A stretch of 64,000 nt of DNA, taken from assembly GCF_001436735.1 (NCBI RefSeq), contig NZ_AYZE01000015.1, positions 189,215 through 253,214 on the forward strand. The letters run 5' to 3'. The position numbers were made by a program, and so were the translations under genes. How positions within the stretch are numbered: the stretch's first letter is position 1; every line of letters starts with the position of its first letter. The notes under the pieces were generated by a model that was not told the DNA's origin, did not search any database, and saw only the letters and a list, made by a program, of their open reading frames with translations. Below are positions 47,411 through 56,637 of this stretch, one piece after another. This stretch comes from Liquorilactobacillus cacaonum DSM 21116 (lineage in GTDB: Bacteria > Bacillota > Bacilli > Lactobacillales > Lactobacillaceae).

Positions 47411-47779
47411 CTACTTAAGAGTAATTACTCCACCAACAGCTTCAAGTTTAGCTTTGATTTCTTCAGCTTCGTCCTTAGAAACGCCTTCTTTAACGATTGA
47501 AGGTACGCTATCAACCAAACCTTTAGCATCTTTCAAACCAAGACCTGTAATTTCACGAACAACCTTGATTGCTTTAATCTTTTGGTCACCTGATTCTGTT
47601 AATTCAACATCAAAAGAATCTTTTTCTGCAGCAGCTTCCCCAGCAGCTGCACCTGCAGCTGCAACTGGAGCTGCAGCTGAAACACCAAATTCTTCTTCGA
47701 TAGCTTTAACTAAATCGTTTAATTCAAGAATGCTTGCTTCTTTTAAATCAGCAATGATTTTTTCTGTATCTAATGCCAT
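47411..47779 (-). CDS. rplL: 50S ribosomal protein L7/L12
   Basis: Stalk protein that recruits translation GTPases. The 122-aa protein has the N-terminal dimer domain, an Ala-rich hinge (about 35-52), and the C-terminal factor-binding domain ending [12 protein letters not shown]. Follows rplJ by 38 nt. rpoB does not follow, unlike in Bacillus. Confidence 0.98.
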   Translation of the reverse strand: MALDTEKIIADLKEASILELNDLVKAIEEEFGVSAAAPVAAAGAAAGEAAAEKDSFDVELTESGDQKIKAIKVVREITGLGLKDAKGLVDSVPSIVKEGVSKDEAEEIKAKLEAVGGVITLK

Positions 47780-47817
47780 TTTTAATATCCTCCATTAAAA
47801 TTAATTTTTATTTTTAA

Positions 47818-48321
47818 TTAAGCTGCGTCGCCATCTTTGCTTTCGGCAACTGCCTTAACAGCATAAGCAACGTTGCGCACAGGTGCTTGCAATACTGAAA
47901 GTAGCATTGAAAGTAATCCTTCGCGACTTGGTAATGTTGCAAGCGCGTTGATTTCTTCTAAAGATGCAACCTTACCTTCAATCATTCCACCCTTAATTTC
48001 TAATGCATCAACATTCTTAGCAAATTTTGCAAGAATACGTGCAGGTGCAACAACATCCTCTTTAGAAAAGGCAACTGCTGTTGGTCCAGCAAACACATCA
48101 TCTAAACCTTCATAACCAGCTTTATCAGCAGCTCGCTTTAAGTATGTGTTTTTGATAACACGCATTTCAACTCCTGCCTCACGTAATTCTTTACGCAATT
48201 CAGTCACTTGCTCGACTGTAACACCACGATAATCGACAACTACACATGAAACAGATTCGTTAAACTTTTCAACAACCTCTTCAACAATAGTAGCCTTTTT
48301 TGCGATAATTTCTTTACTCAC
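47818..48321 (-). CDS. rplJ: 50S ribosomal protein L10
   Basis: Base of the L7/L12 stalk. The 167-aa protein starts [17 protein letters not shown] use GTG 48319-48321, which lies 8 nt after AGGAGG; the in-frame GTG nine bases earlier overlaps that site. Preceded by an L10 leader with an attenuator hairpin, so L10-L12 probably represses its own operon. Confidence 0.96.
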   Translation of the reverse strand: MSKEIIAKKATIVEEVVEKFNESVSCVVVDYRGVTVEQVTELRKELREAGVEMRVIKNTYLKRAADKAGYEGLDDVFAGPTAVAFSKEDVVAPARILAKFAKNVDALEIKGGMIEGKVASLEEINALATLPSREGLLSMLLSVLQAPVRNVAYAVKAVAESKDGDAA

Positions 48322-48334
48322 TTGATTCACCTCC

Positions 48335-48493
48335 TAGTCATTGTGTCAGGGTCTTAACTAAAAAACCCTATGTCCACCAAGACATAGAGAAAATTTCAAA
48401 GTAAAAGTTAATTTCACTTAAATTCCTCGGCAGGCACTATATTAAGGCTTTCGCCACCTGAGTCTTAGGTAGAATCATTATAAAAAATTGACC
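48335..48493 (-). promoter_or_regulatory. L10 leader RNA
   Basis: The 5' leader of rplJL contains the conserved bulge-stem sequence GCCGAGGAATTTAAGTG and a distal terminator hairpin, as in the Firmicutes L10 leader family. Binding of the L10-L12 complex is expected to favour termination. Confidence 0.85.
48360..48388 (-). terminator. Attenuator terminator in the rplJ leader
   Basis: CTATGTC (about 48381-48387) and GACATAGGG (48366-48374) pair around a short loop, followed by six T on the minus strand, just before the rplJ ribosome site. Confidence 0.85.
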
Positions 48494-48499
48494 TCAATC

Positions 48500-48528
48500 A
48501 GTTTATCGCATAAACCAATTAAAGTCAA
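48500..48528 (-). promoter_or_regulatory. rplJL promoter
   Basis: -35 TTGACT (48523-48528) and -10 TAAACT (48500-48505) on the minus strand, 17 nt apart, just after the rplA stop. Confidence 0.65.
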
Positions 48529-48535
48529 TACTTTT

Positions 48536-49225
48536 TTAGAAATTTGTAACATCAACAGTTACACTTGGCCCAAATGTTGAAGCAAGTGAAACATGTTTAA
48601 TATACTGACCTCTAACTGATGCAGGACGAGATTTAGCAATAACTTCTTGGATTGTACTAAAATTACCAATCAATGAGTCTTCTGCAAATGAAACTTTTCC
48701 AACAGGAACATGTACATTTCCAGCTTTATCTGTACGATAAGTCACTTTACCAGCTTTAGATTCTGAAACAGCTTTGGTAACATCCATTGTAACTGTACCA
48801 GTCTTAGGGTTTGGCATCAAACCTTTTGGCCCTAAAACTCTACCGAGACGACCAACTTGTGCCATCATATCAGGTGTTGCAATAGCAACATCAAAATCTA
48901 ACCAGCCATCAGAAATACGTTGCACCAAATCGTCATCCCCGACAACGTCAGCTCCTGCAACTTGTGCTTCTTTAGCTTTTTCACCTTTAGCAAAAACGAT
49001 AACTGTTTGGTCTTTACCTGTACCATTTGGTAAAACAACAGCCCCACGTAATTGTTGATCAGCTTGTTTTGTATCAAGGTTCAAATTGTATGCTACTTCA
49101 ATTGTTGCATCAAAGTTTGCAAAATCAATCTTCTTTATCAATGAAACTGCTTCAGCAACATCGTAGACCTTGTTATCTTCTACTTGCTTTGCAGCTTCAA
49201 TATATTTTTTACTCTTTTTAGCCAT
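48536..49225 (-). CDS. rplA: 50S ribosomal protein L1
   Basis: Forms the L1 stalk that guides tRNA exit and can repress its own mRNA. The 229-aa protein starts [14 protein letters not shown] at 49225 with AAGGAGG upstream; the frame is open further into the leader but is not coding there. Contains [12 protein letters not shown], the RNA-binding region. Follows rplK by 101 nt. Confidence 0.97.
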   Translation of the reverse strand: MAKKSKKYIEAAKQVEDNKVYDVAEAVSLIKKIDFANFDATIEVAYNLNLDTKQADQQLRGAVVLPNGTGKDQTVIVFAKGEKAKEAQVAGADVVGDDDLVQRISDGWLDFDVAIATPDMMAQVGRLGRVLGPKGLMPNPKTGTVTMDVTKAVSESKAGKVTYRTDKAGNVHVPVGKVSFAEDSLIGNFSTIQEVIAKSRPASVRGQYIKHVSLASTFGPSVTVDVTNF

Positions 49226-49247
49226 TTGTGTTTTCCTCCTTGCAAAT

Positions 49248-49272
49248 GTGGTGTAACGGATATACCTCCCAC
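49248..49272 (-). promoter_or_regulatory. L1-binding-like leader upstream of rplA
   Basis: On the minus strand GTGGGAGG is followed by TATATCCGTTACACCAC. The GTGG/CCAC stem with the GGGAGG internal loop resembles the 23S rRNA site bound by L1. The same pattern occurs upstream of rplK (49779-49813). Confidence 0.6.
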
Positions 49273-49326
49273 TTGGCACATCTACTTTCATAGAGTGCCC
49301 GTCTGAGAAGCATGGCCGTAGAAAAA

Positions 49327-49752
49327 TTAGTCTTCTACAACAAAGCCCATGCTTCGTGCAGTACCTTCAATCATGCGCATTGCAGCTTCAACATCTGCAG
49401 CGTTTAGATCTTGCATTTTTGTTTCAGCGATTTCTTTCACTTGTGCTTTAGTAACTGTAGCAACTTTCTTAGTGTTAGGCTCGCCAGAACCATGTTCAAC
49501 ACCAGCAGCCTTCTTCAATAAAATAGCTGCAGGTGGTGTTTTTGTAACAAATTCGAAAGAACGATCTTCGAAAACTGAAATCACAACAGGAATCAACATT
49601 CCAGCTTGATCAGCTGTACGTGCATTAAATTCCTTAGTGAATCCCATAATATTAATTCCAGCTTGACCTAAAGCAGGTCCAACTGGTGGTGCTGGTGTTG
49701 CTTTTCCAGCAGGAATCTGCAATTTAACAACATTAATTACTTTTTTAGCCAC
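49327..49752 (-). CDS. rplK: 50S ribosomal protein L11
   Basis: Part of the GTPase-associated centre. The 141-aa protein starts at GTG 49750-49752 ([20 protein letters not shown]) with GGAGG 8 nt upstream. [19 protein letters not shown] is the conserved N-terminal stretch. First gene of rplK-rplA. Confidence 0.97.
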   Translation of the reverse strand: MAKKVINVVKLQIPAGKATPAPPVGPALGQAGINIMGFTKEFNARTADQAGMLIPVVISVFEDRSFEFVTKTPPAAILLKKAAGVEHGSGEPNTKKVATVTKAQVKEIAETKMQDLNAADVEAAMRMIEGTARSMGFVVED

Positions 49753-49778
49753 GGTACATACCTCCTTAAAGTCCGTGT

Positions 49779-49813
49779 GTGGTACGGATGGTCATATTAA
49801 TTTGACCTCCCAC
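49779..49813 (-). promoter_or_regulatory. L1-binding-like leader upstream of rplK
   Basis: GTGGGAGGT, a 12-nt loop, then ACCATCCGTACCAC on the minus strand, ending 27 nt before the rplK start. It shares GTGGGAGG ... TCCGT.AC.CCAC with the copy before rplA. Confidence 0.6.
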
Positions 49814-49820
49814 TTGTACG

Positions 49821-49858
49821 TATAAACATACCATAGTATGGTATCACGTGAGTTTATA
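49821..49858. repeat. Nested inverted repeat between the DUF915 gene and rplK
   Basis: Outer arms TATAAAC (49821-49827) and GTTTATA (49852-49858) enclose an inner perfect palindrome ATACCATA-G-TATGGTAT (49828-49844). There is no T run, so it is not a standard terminator. It may be part of the rplK promoter or leader. Confidence 0.55.
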
Positions 49859-49867
49859 AAAAACAAG

Positions 49868-50602
49868 TTATTTCATCAAAAAATTTGAAATTTTTTTAAA
49901 AATAGAATTATTTTCATGCAGTCTGCGATGTGTTGCCCATCTGTGCATTATTATTTTCTCATGATAATGCCCGACCCCTTTTACCAAATATTCCAAGGCT
50001 TTAGCTGAAGAAATCGAAACTTTCCCGTCTGAAAAACCAAAATCAGTATCACCAATAATATTTAAAATCTCAATATCATCATCTAAATTTTTACTTCCCT
50101 CTTTTAATAAGGCATATCTTGTAGTTTGATTTAGAGGTGCTCCTTCATTTGTTAGTTCAATATTCTCAACTTCGTCTCCATCAATTCCAGGCTCTACGTC
50201 TGCAAATGGCGCCCCTAACATAATTAGTTTCTTTACTTTTGGAATCTTTTCGTTTTTTAAATTAGTTAGTAAATACATGGCACTAACAGCCCCCATAGAA
50301 TGGGCAATAACATTTAATTCATTAATATGATAAATTGATTTCAAATCACTAAATACTTTTTCTAAAAAAATTCCTTGTTCTTCAACCATTTGTTTACCAT
50401 TTTTAAATATAATCTGTATTCCCGAATTGTTTAAAATCGGTAACCCTGAAAATTTTACATCTCCATTTCGAGCAATTGTGACAACGACTTTATTAGAGAT
50501 AAACAAATTTTTTTTCATCCAATGTATCATCCTAAAAAAAGACCAAAACCCGCCAGCATAGCCGTGTATAAAAACTGTTGGTATTTTTAGCTTTTTGTCC
50601 AT
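49868..50602 (-). CDS. Alpha/beta hydrolase, DUF915 family
   Basis: Putative lipase or esterase of 244 aa. TVFIHGYAGGFWSFF is the oxyanion region and VIAHSMGAVSAMYLL the nucleophile elbow (AHSMGA); GVGHYHEKI carries the likely catalytic histidine. No signal peptide. ATG 50602 has GGAAAG upstream; a TTG five codons earlier lies against the nusG stop. It sits between nusG and rplK, normally adjacent genes, and is probably cotranscribed with nusG. Confidence 0.88.
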   Translation of the reverse strand: MDKKLKIPTVFIHGYAGGFWSFFRMIHWMKKNLFISNKVVVTIARNGDVKFSGLPILNNSGIQIIFKNGKQMVEEQGIFLEKVFSDLKSIYHINELNVIAHSMGAVSAMYLLTNLKNEKIPKVKKLIMLGAPFADVEPGIDGDEVENIELTNEGAPLNQTTRYALLKEGSKNLDDDIEILNIIGDTDFGFSDGKVSISSAKALEYLVKGVGHYHEKIIMHRWATHRRLHENNSIFKKISNFLMK

Positions 50603-50619
50603 CGTATCACTTTCCAAAA

Positions 50620-51171
50620 TTAGATTAATTTATCTACCTGATCATAGTTCAACTCTGTTGCAGTTTCTCTTCCAAACATATCGATATCAACACGTAATTT
50701 CATTTTTTCCTTATCAATTTCAGTTATTTTACCAATAAGGCCCTTAAAAGCACCTTCAATAATTGTTACCGATTCACCAATTTCAACATCAAAATCTTGA
50801 TGTCTAGAACTCATCCCTAAACGACGTAAAATTAATTCTACCTCATCTGAAAGTAATGGAGCCGGCTTGCTACCAGCACCGTGAGATCCAACAAATCCAG
50901 TGACCCCAGGTGTATTTCGTGCAACGTACCAAGAACGATCTGTCATTACCATCTCAACTAAAACATAACCAGGAAATGTTTTCTTTGTCTCGACTTTGTC
51001 TTTACCTGTCTTAGTTGTCTCCGTTTCTTCTTCTTCAGGAACAACTACTCTAAAAATATAATCTTCCATACCCATTGACTGTGCACGCGATTCTAGATTA
51101 GTTCTAACTTTGTTTTCATAACCTGAATACGTATGTAACACGTACCAATTTTTTTCAAATGATTCTGGCAT
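50620..51171 (-). CDS. nusG: Transcription termination/antitermination protein NusG
   Basis: Binds RNA polymerase and modulates pausing and termination. The 183-aa protein has the NGN domain (NWYVLHTYSGYENKVRTNL) and a C-terminal KOW domain (GESVTIIEGAFKGLIGKITE). AGGAGG is 8 nt before the ATG. Confidence 0.97.
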   Translation of the reverse strand: MPESFEKNWYVLHTYSGYENKVRTNLESRAQSMGMEDYIFRVVVPEEEETETTKTGKDKVETKKTFPGYVLVEMVMTDRSWYVARNTPGVTGFVGSHGAGSKPAPLLSDEVELILRRLGMSSRHQDFDVEIGESVTIIEGAFKGLIGKITEIDKEKMKLRVDIDMFGRETATELNYDQVDKLI

Positions 51172-51205
51172 TAATTTATCCTCCTAAATATTTAAAACAC
51201 AAAAT

Positions 51206-51228
51206 AAAAAAACCCCGAACATTCGAAG
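51206..51228 (-). terminator. Terminator-like hairpin between secE and nusG
   Basis: CTTCG/CGGGG arms (51213-51228, with G-T pairs) followed by seven T on the minus strand. It could end the rpmG-secE transcript or attenuate nusG. Confidence 0.65.
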
Positions 51229-51245
51229 TTTTCGCTACAGGACTT

Positions 51246-51254
51246 AGTATATCA
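51246..51254 (-). promoter_or_regulatory. Putative extended -10 promoter of nusG
   Basis: TGA-TATACT on the minus strand, directly upstream of the terminator-like hairpin. No good -35 is visible. Confidence 0.4.
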
Positions 51255-51300
51255 TAAAATTCAAATAATTAGCTACTATTCAATAATCATTTTTAAATTA

Positions 51301-51468
51301 TTAAGCAACAAAACTAACTATCCATTGGACAAGAAAATCTACAACAGCAAAAAAAACAGCAAACATCACCGCAGTTGAAATCACAGTTGTTGTATCACTA
51401 ACAGCTTCCCTTTTTGTTGGCCATGTTGTATCCTTCATAGTTTTAAAAACACTTTTTATGAATTTCAT
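51301..51468 (-). CDS. secE: Preprotein translocase subunit SecE
   Basis: Small membrane clamp of the SecYEG channel. The 55-aa protein reads MKFIKSVFKTMKDTTWPTKR and then a single membrane helix (about 28-52). The WP motif before the helix is the family hallmark. GGGAGG lies upstream of the ATG. Located between rpmG and nusG. Confidence 0.95.
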   Translation of the reverse strand: MKFIKSVFKTMKDTTWPTKREAVSDTTTVISTAVMFAVFFAVVDFLVQWIVSFVA

Positions 51469-51482
51469 CAAAAAAACCTCCC

Positions 51483-51632
51483 TTAGCGTGTTTCTCGATG
51501 CAACGTATGCTTATTACAATATTTACAAAATTTCTTAACTTCTAGGCGCTCTTGCCTTGTTGGATTAGCAGCTATAATATAATTACGCGAACCACATACT
51601 GAACAAGCCAAAGCTATTTTTTTCTGAGCCAT
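51483..51632 (-). CDS. rpmG: 50S ribosomal protein L33
   Basis: The 49-aa protein starts [18 protein letters not shown] and has two CxxC pairs (CSVC, CKYC), the zinc-binding form of L33. AGGAG is 7 nt before the ATG. First gene before secE. Confidence 0.95.
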   Translation of the reverse strand: MAQKKIALACSVCGSRNYIIAANPTRQERLEVKKFCKYCNKHTLHRETR

Positions 51633-51686
51633 ATTGTTTCTCCTATCGATTATCAGATTAACTCTAACATGAGATTAGTTTTTCTG

Positions 51687-52223
51687 TCAATTATCACTTT
51701 TTGTTTTCGATAAGTTATCTCTTAAATTTGCCAAGCGCAATAACTGTTCATCGTTCCATGGAACGCGTCTAACCGAGGCCTCATCTTGGTATTTTCTTGT
51801 TTGCTGCTTAACATCCTTTTTTGCCCGAACAATATCTTGATACAACTCCCATGCAGGAATTCTTAAAGCACCTTGTGAAAAAATCGTCCATTGTTCAGCT
51901 TGATCACTAGTTGCTACAGTAACTTGTGTCAGTCTTGTTTGTAGATTTTTTGCGAGTGATTCAATATAAGAATCTGCAGTTTGTTCTTCTGCCGTCCAGA
52001 TAATTTCCAATCCATATTTTTGGTAACTCTTGCTAAGACCGGGTACATACATTGCATCAAAAACAACAATAATATGATAATTTCTTTGCTTTTTATAATT
52101 GGACAACAAATGTAACAAAGTATCACGAGCTTCTTCTAAATGACCACTCATTTTCAATTTATTTAATTGTGGCCAATTGCCAATCATATTATAAGCATCC
52201 ACAATTAACACATTCTTCTTCAT
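51687..52223 (-). CDS. yacP: NYN-domain ribonuclease YacP/Rae1
   Basis: PIN/NYN-fold endonuclease; Bacillus Rae1 (YacP) cuts mRNA in the ribosomal A site. The 178-aa protein has VLIVDAYNMIGNWPQL, VVFDAMYVPG and TVATSDQAEQWTIF with the acidic metal ligands. It starts 2 nt after rlmB. In Bacillus sigH follows; here rpmG follows instead. Confidence 0.92.
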   Translation of the reverse strand: MKKNVLIVDAYNMIGNWPQLNKLKMSGHLEEARDTLLHLLSNYKKQRNYHIIVVFDAMYVPGLSKSYQKYGLEIIWTAEEQTADSYIESLAKNLQTRLTQVTVATSDQAEQWTIFSQGALRIPAWELYQDIVRAKKDVKQQTRKYQDEASVRRVPWNDEQLLRLANLRDNLSKTKSDN

Positions 52224-52225
52224 AA

Positions 52226-52975
52226 TTACTTACCTCTTGAAGAAAATCCTTGGTAAATCAGTAAGCTAGCCGCAACACTAGCATTTAGACTTTGAACATG
52301 GCCAACCATTGGGATTGTCAACATTTCATCACATTCTTTTTTTAGCAGCGCCGAGATTCCTTTACCCTCATTACCAATCACAAGCGCAACAGCACCTGTC
52401 GCATTCCAGCTACGAAAATCCGTTCCATCCATATCGGTTCCAAAAATCCAAACATTCTTTTTTTTAAGTTCTTTTACAACCTGAACCAAGTTTGTTACCC
52501 TCACGACAGGAACATGTTCAATTGCACCTGTTGAAGTTTTTGCAACAGTTGCGGTCAGCTGTACCGCGCGTCTTTTGGGAATAATAATACCATGAACCCC
52601 AGCAGCATCAGCCGTTCGCATAATTGAACCTAAATTATGTGGGTCTTCGATTCCATCAAGTATTAAGAAAAAAGGATCCTCATTTTTTTCTTTCGCTAGT
52701 TCAAATAAGTCATCAAGCTTAGCATATCTATACGCAGCCACTGCAACCACAACACCTTGGTGATTTTGTCCATCTGAAAGTAAGTCTAACTTACTCTTTG
52801 GAACTTTAGACACAATAATTTTTCTTTTTTGTGCCGCTCTAATAATATCACCGATTGCATCACTTTTTAGTTCCTCTTGTATGAAAACTTTATTTATATC
52901 TTGATTACTTTTAAGCGTTTCTACCGCTGGATGTCGACCAATTACAAACTCGTTATCTCTTTTTTCATCATCCAA
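52226..52975 (-). CDS. rlmB: 23S rRNA (guanosine-2'-O-)-methyltransferase RlmB
   Basis: SPOUT-class methyltransferase of 249 aa, family member acting on G2251 in 23S rRNA. The N-terminal substrate-binding domain (VIGRHPAVETLKSN) and the knot motifs LDGIEDPHNLGSIMRTADA, LVIGNEGKGIS and SLNASVAASLLIY are intact. The start is TTG 52973-52975, with GGGG 9 nt upstream. Confidence 0.95.
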   Translation of the reverse strand: MDDEKRDNEFVIGRHPAVETLKSNQDINKVFIQEELKSDAIGDIIRAAQKRKIIVSKVPKSKLDLLSDGQNHQGVVVAVAAYRYAKLDDLFELAKEKNEDPFFLILDGIEDPHNLGSIMRTADAAGVHGIIIPKRRAVQLTATVAKTSTGAIEHVPVVRVTNLVQVVKELKKKNVWIFGTDMDGTDFRSWNATGAVALVIGNEGKGISALLKKECDEMLTIPMVGHVQSLNASVAASLLIYQGFSSRGK

Positions 52976-52981
52976 ACTTTT

Positions 52982-53380
52982 TTACCCCTCTTCTATCATT
53001 CTAATACACCACTGAGCTAGTTCTTCAACTCGAGCTGCTTGCTTACTTAAAAATAAATACCCAAACAAAGCCTCAAATCCAGTTGAAATTCGGTAAGTAA
53101 TTACGGCCGTATTCTTTGCAGATGTATGGCTTTTTGCATTTCTCCCACGTCTAAAATATTCTAATTCTGTTTCATTTAGAATTTTTTGGTCGAGCATTTT
53201 CTCAATCAAAAACGATTGTGCCTTTGCCGAAACATAGTGTGTGGCAGTTCTATGAAGATGATTAGGTTTAGTTAGTCCCTTTTCAAGTAAATGTTTGCGA
53301 ATATATACTTCGTAAATTGCATCCCCCATGTATGCAAGTGCAATCCCATTTATTTGTTCAAAATCACTATTATCACTCAT
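52982..53380 (-). CDS. mrnC: Mini-ribonuclease 3
   Basis: RNase III-like enzyme without a dsRNA-binding domain, which matures 23S rRNA ends in Bacillus. The 132-aa protein has [19 protein letters not shown], containing the catalytic acidic pattern. Overlaps the end of cysS by 8 nt. Confidence 0.94.
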   Translation of the reverse strand: MSDNSDFEQINGIALAYMGDAIYEVYIRKHLLEKGLTKPNHLHRTATHYVSAKAQSFLIEKMLDQKILNETELEYFRRGRNAKSHTSAKNTAVITYRISTGFEALFGYLFLSKQAARVEELAQWCIRMIEEG

Positions 53381-54794
53381 CTTTTTTCCACCTTGTTCCT
53401 TGTGCAGTATCTTCTAAAACAATTCCTTTTTCCTTTAATAATTCTCTAATTTGATCACTTTTTTGAAAATCTTTATTTTTCCGCGCATCATTTCGTTGTT
53501 GAATCAATCCCTCAATATACGTGGCATCTACGTTCACATCTTTTGAGTTATCCAAATTAACACCAAAAATACTCAATTGTTCAACAAGTGATTCAATAAA
53601 CAACTTTAAAGTGTTTTTTTCAACTTGTTTCTTTGAACTGTATACATTTAACTTTTTTGCAAGGGCATAAACAACTGTAATTGCATTTTGTACATTAAAA
53701 TCATCATCCATAGCCTGTTTGAAAGCCAGTTTTTGTTGTTCAAAATATTTGTACATTTCAGAGTCGATTTCAGCTTCTTTAGCATCCTCTAAGCGATAAC
53801 GTGCATTACTAATTGACACTTGTAGTTTTTTTAGATTTGCAGCAGCATCTTCCAAATTAGCCTGGCTGTATTTGATCGGACGACGGTATTGTGTTGTAGC
53901 CATAAAAAATCTTAAAATTCTTGGATTCACTTCTTTTATAAGATCATGAACCGTAATAAAATTGCCCAAAGACTTGCTCATTTTTACTTCATCATCGCCA
54001 ATTGTAACGAAGCCATTATGCAACCAATAATTTGCAAATTTTTTCCCCGTTTTGGCCTCACTTTGAGCTATTTCATTTTCATGATGTGGAAACTCTAAAT
54101 CTTGACCACCTGCATGTATGTCAATTGTATCACCTAAAAATTTGGTAGCCATTACTGAACATTCTATGTGCCATCCAGGACGTCCATTACCCCATGGAGA
54201 TTCCCAAAAAATTTCATTCTTTTTAGCTGCCTTCCAAAGTGCAAAATCAAGTGGGTCCTCTTTTTTCTTAATTTCGTCACTACTTACACGCTCGCTAGCC
54301 CCTAATTCAAGCTCATCAACTGACTGGCCGGAAAGTTCACCATAATTCATAAATTTTCGAGCACGATAATACACATCCCCTTGTGATTCATATGCGTATT
54401 TCTTTGCAACAAGCACCTTTATGAATTCAATAATATCAAACATTGTATCCATAACTCGTGGATTCAAGGTTGCCCTTTTGATATTAAGTGACTCTGTATC
54501 TTCATAAAAAGCATCGATAAATTTATCTGCGACTTCTCGCGGGGAAATTTTAAGTTTCTTGCTTGCAGCAATAATTTTGTCATCAACATCCGTAAAATTT
54601 GAAACGTACTTTACTTTAAATCCGCTGTACTCAAAATAACGCCTAATAGTGTCAAAAGCGATAGCACTACGCGCATTTCCAATATGAATGTAATTATAGA
54701 CTGTTGGGCCACAAACATACATTGTCACATGTCCTGGCTCAATTGGTGTGAAATCTTCCTTTTTATTTGTGAGCGTATTATAAAGTTGAATCAT
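53373..54794 (-). CDS. cysS: Cysteinyl-tRNA synthetase
   Basis: Class I synthetase of 473 aa. HIGH-type motif is [10 protein letters not shown] and KMSKS is [11 protein letters not shown]; the zinc ligands are [16 protein letters not shown], and HHENE. No T-box leader was recognised upstream. Operon cysS-mrnC-rlmB-yacP. Confidence 0.97.
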   Translation of the reverse strand: MIQLYNTLTNKKEDFTPIEPGHVTMYVCGPTVYNYIHIGNARSAIAFDTIRRYFEYSGFKVKYVSNFTDVDDKIIAASKKLKISPREVADKFIDAFYEDTESLNIKRATLNPRVMDTMFDIIEFIKVLVAKKYAYESQGDVYYRARKFMNYGELSGQSVDELELGASERVSSDEIKKKEDPLDFALWKAAKKNEIFWESPWGNGRPGWHIECSVMATKFLGDTIDIHAGGQDLEFPHHENEIAQSEAKTGKKFANYWLHNGFVTIGDDEVKMSKSLGNFITVHDLIKEVNPRILRFFMATTQYRRPIKYSQANLEDAAANLKKLQVSISNARYRLEDAKEAEIDSEMYKYFEQQKLAFKQAMDDDFNVQNAITVVYALAKKLNVYSSKKQVEKNTLKLFIESLVEQLSIFGVNLDNSKDVNVDATYIEGLIQQRNDARKNKDFQKSDQIRELLKEKGIVLEDTAQGTRWKKDE

Positions 54795-54938
54795 TCACGA
54801 CTTCTCCTTTTTTTTAATATACTTAACCATTATATACGATTCTATCTTAAAGTGATACAAACTCGCTGAATCAATTAAATTGATAACCAACTAATTATTA
54901 AAAACTACCATGTTAATATCAACTTTTTGTTTCAATCT

Positions 54939-54982
54939 AAAAAAATTCTGATATTAAATGAATTTATCACTTAATATCAGAA
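54939..54982 (-). terminator. Terminator after gltX
   Basis: Arms TTCTGATATTAA (54946-54957) and TTAATATCAGAA (54971-54982) with seven T on the minus strand. Confidence 0.88.
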
Positions 54983-55019
54983 CTAAACTCATAATAGTTC
55001 AAAAAACTAAATATCAGAC

Positions 55020-56507
55020 TTATTGTATCTCTGCTAAAGTCATCTCAAGATGTTTCAATGCCTTATCCCTACCAAGAAGTTCTATAGAAGCTGCAAGTTC
55101 AGGTCCGTGCATTTCACGAGTCGTCGCTATTCTAACCGGCATATATAATTTTCTGCCTTTAATTCCCGTCTCTTTTTGAATAGCATAAATTGTATTTTGA
55201 ATTTCAGTAGCATCAAAAATTGGTAAATCATTTACTTTCTTTGCAAACTCGTTCAAAACTATTTTTGCACTCTCATCACTTAACTCCTTCAATGCAGGTT
55301 CATCAAGCTTTGGTGGTTCATCAAAGAAAATCTCCGATAATTTTACAATTTCACCCATATAAGACATCTGTTGTTTAAATAAACTAATTAACTTACGTGC
55401 CCATTCAATTGTCTTTGGATCCGGATTACTTTCGATTTTCCCCGCATTAATCAACTGTCTAAGTGCAGAGTCAACAATACCATCTTCCTTAGCATTCTTA
55501 ACATATTGATTATTAATCCACTCAAGCTTTTTCCCATCAAATGAAGCTGGTGACCTACTTAAACGTTTAGGATCAAACATGCCAATGAGTTCTTTACGAT
55601 TGAAAATTTCCTTCTCACCAACTGGAGACCAACCGAGTAGAGTAATGAAGTTGAACATAGCATCAGGTAAATATCCTAAAGCTCGGTATTGTTCAATAAA
55701 TTGTAAGACACTTTCATCACGCTTGCTCAATTTTTTTCCAGTGTCAGTGTTAATAATTAATGTCATGTGCCCAAAGATAGGTGCCTCCCAGCCAAAAGCT
55801 TCATAAACAACTAATTGTTTTGGTGTATTAGCAATATGATCATCCCCACGCAGAACATGAGAAATCTCCATCATATGATCATCAACAACTACCGCAAAAT
55901 TATAAGTTGGCATCCCATCACGTTTTTGAATAACAAAATCGCCACCAATGGTATTAGAATCAAAACTAATATGTCCTTTGACAATGTCATCAAATTCATA
56001 GGTTTTATTTTCTGGAACTCGAATTCTAACAACTGGCTTTAACCCAGCAGCCCGAGAATCAGCCTGTTTTTTTGCTATTTCTTCTTCAGACAAACCTGCA
56101 TATTCGTATATATATCGTGGAGCCTCACCATTAGATTTTTGTTCTTCTCTTTGTGCATTTAGTTCATCTTCAGTCATATATGACTCATAAGCCAATCCTT
56201 TGTCTAGTAATTGCTTAATTAACGGCAAATATATTGACTGTCTTTCTGATTGACGATAAGGTCCAAATTCTCCAGGCTTATCTGGTCCTTCATCCCAATC
56301 AATCCCTAACCATGTCAAGTTTTCTAACTGACTTCTTTCTCCATCAGCAATGTTTCGCTTGAGGTCAGTATCCTCAATTCTAATAACTAAGGTTCCATTA
56401 TTATGTCTTGCGAATAAGTAATTAAATAATGCGGTACGTGCATTTCCAATATGCAAATGTCCCGTTGGACTTGGAGCATATCGTACACGAATTTTCTTAT
56501 CTGCCAA
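55020..56507 (-). CDS. gltX: Glutamyl-tRNA synthetase
   Basis: Class I synthetase of 495 aa, charging tRNA-Glu and probably tRNA-Gln. HIGH motif [21 protein letters not shown] motif [11 protein letters not shown] use TTG 56505-56507 ([16 protein letters not shown]), with GAGG 8 nt upstream, rather than a TTG 15 codons earlier, because family members start here. Monocistronic with its own terminator. Confidence 0.95.
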   Translation of the reverse strand: MADKKIRVRYAPSPTGHLHIGNARTALFNYLFARHNNGTLVIRIEDTDLKRNIADGERSQLENLTWLGIDWDEGPDKPGEFGPYRQSERQSIYLPLIKQLLDKGLAYESYMTEDELNAQREEQKSNGEAPRYIYEYAGLSEEEIAKKQADSRAAGLKPVVRIRVPENKTYEFDDIVKGHISFDSNTIGGDFVIQKRDGMPTYNFAVVVDDHMMEISHVLRGDDHIANTPKQLVVYEAFGWEAPIFGHMTLIINTDTGKKLSKRDESVLQFIEQYRALGYLPDAMFNFITLLGWSPVGEKEIFNRKELIGMFDPKRLSRSPASFDGKKLEWINNQYVKNAKEDGIVDSALRQLINAGKIESNPDPKTIEWARKLISLFKQQMSYMGEIVKLSEIFFDEPPKLDEPALKELSDESAKIVLNEFAKKVNDLPIFDATEIQNTIYAIQKETGIKGRKLYMPVRIATTREMHGPELAASIELLGRDKALKHLEMTLAEIQ

Positions 56508-56637
56508 TTCTAGCGCCTCTTCCTTTTTTTGTAAATTGATTAATTGGTTCAAAATCCTCTGCCCAAAATAATCGGTGCAATCATAATTCTACAATGAATG
56601 AGTGGAAAAATAAACTAACCAAACAAAAAAAACAAAA

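Noticed and set aside
54795-54938. T-box leader upstream of cysS
   Set aside because: No T-box core sequence or specifier stem is visible.
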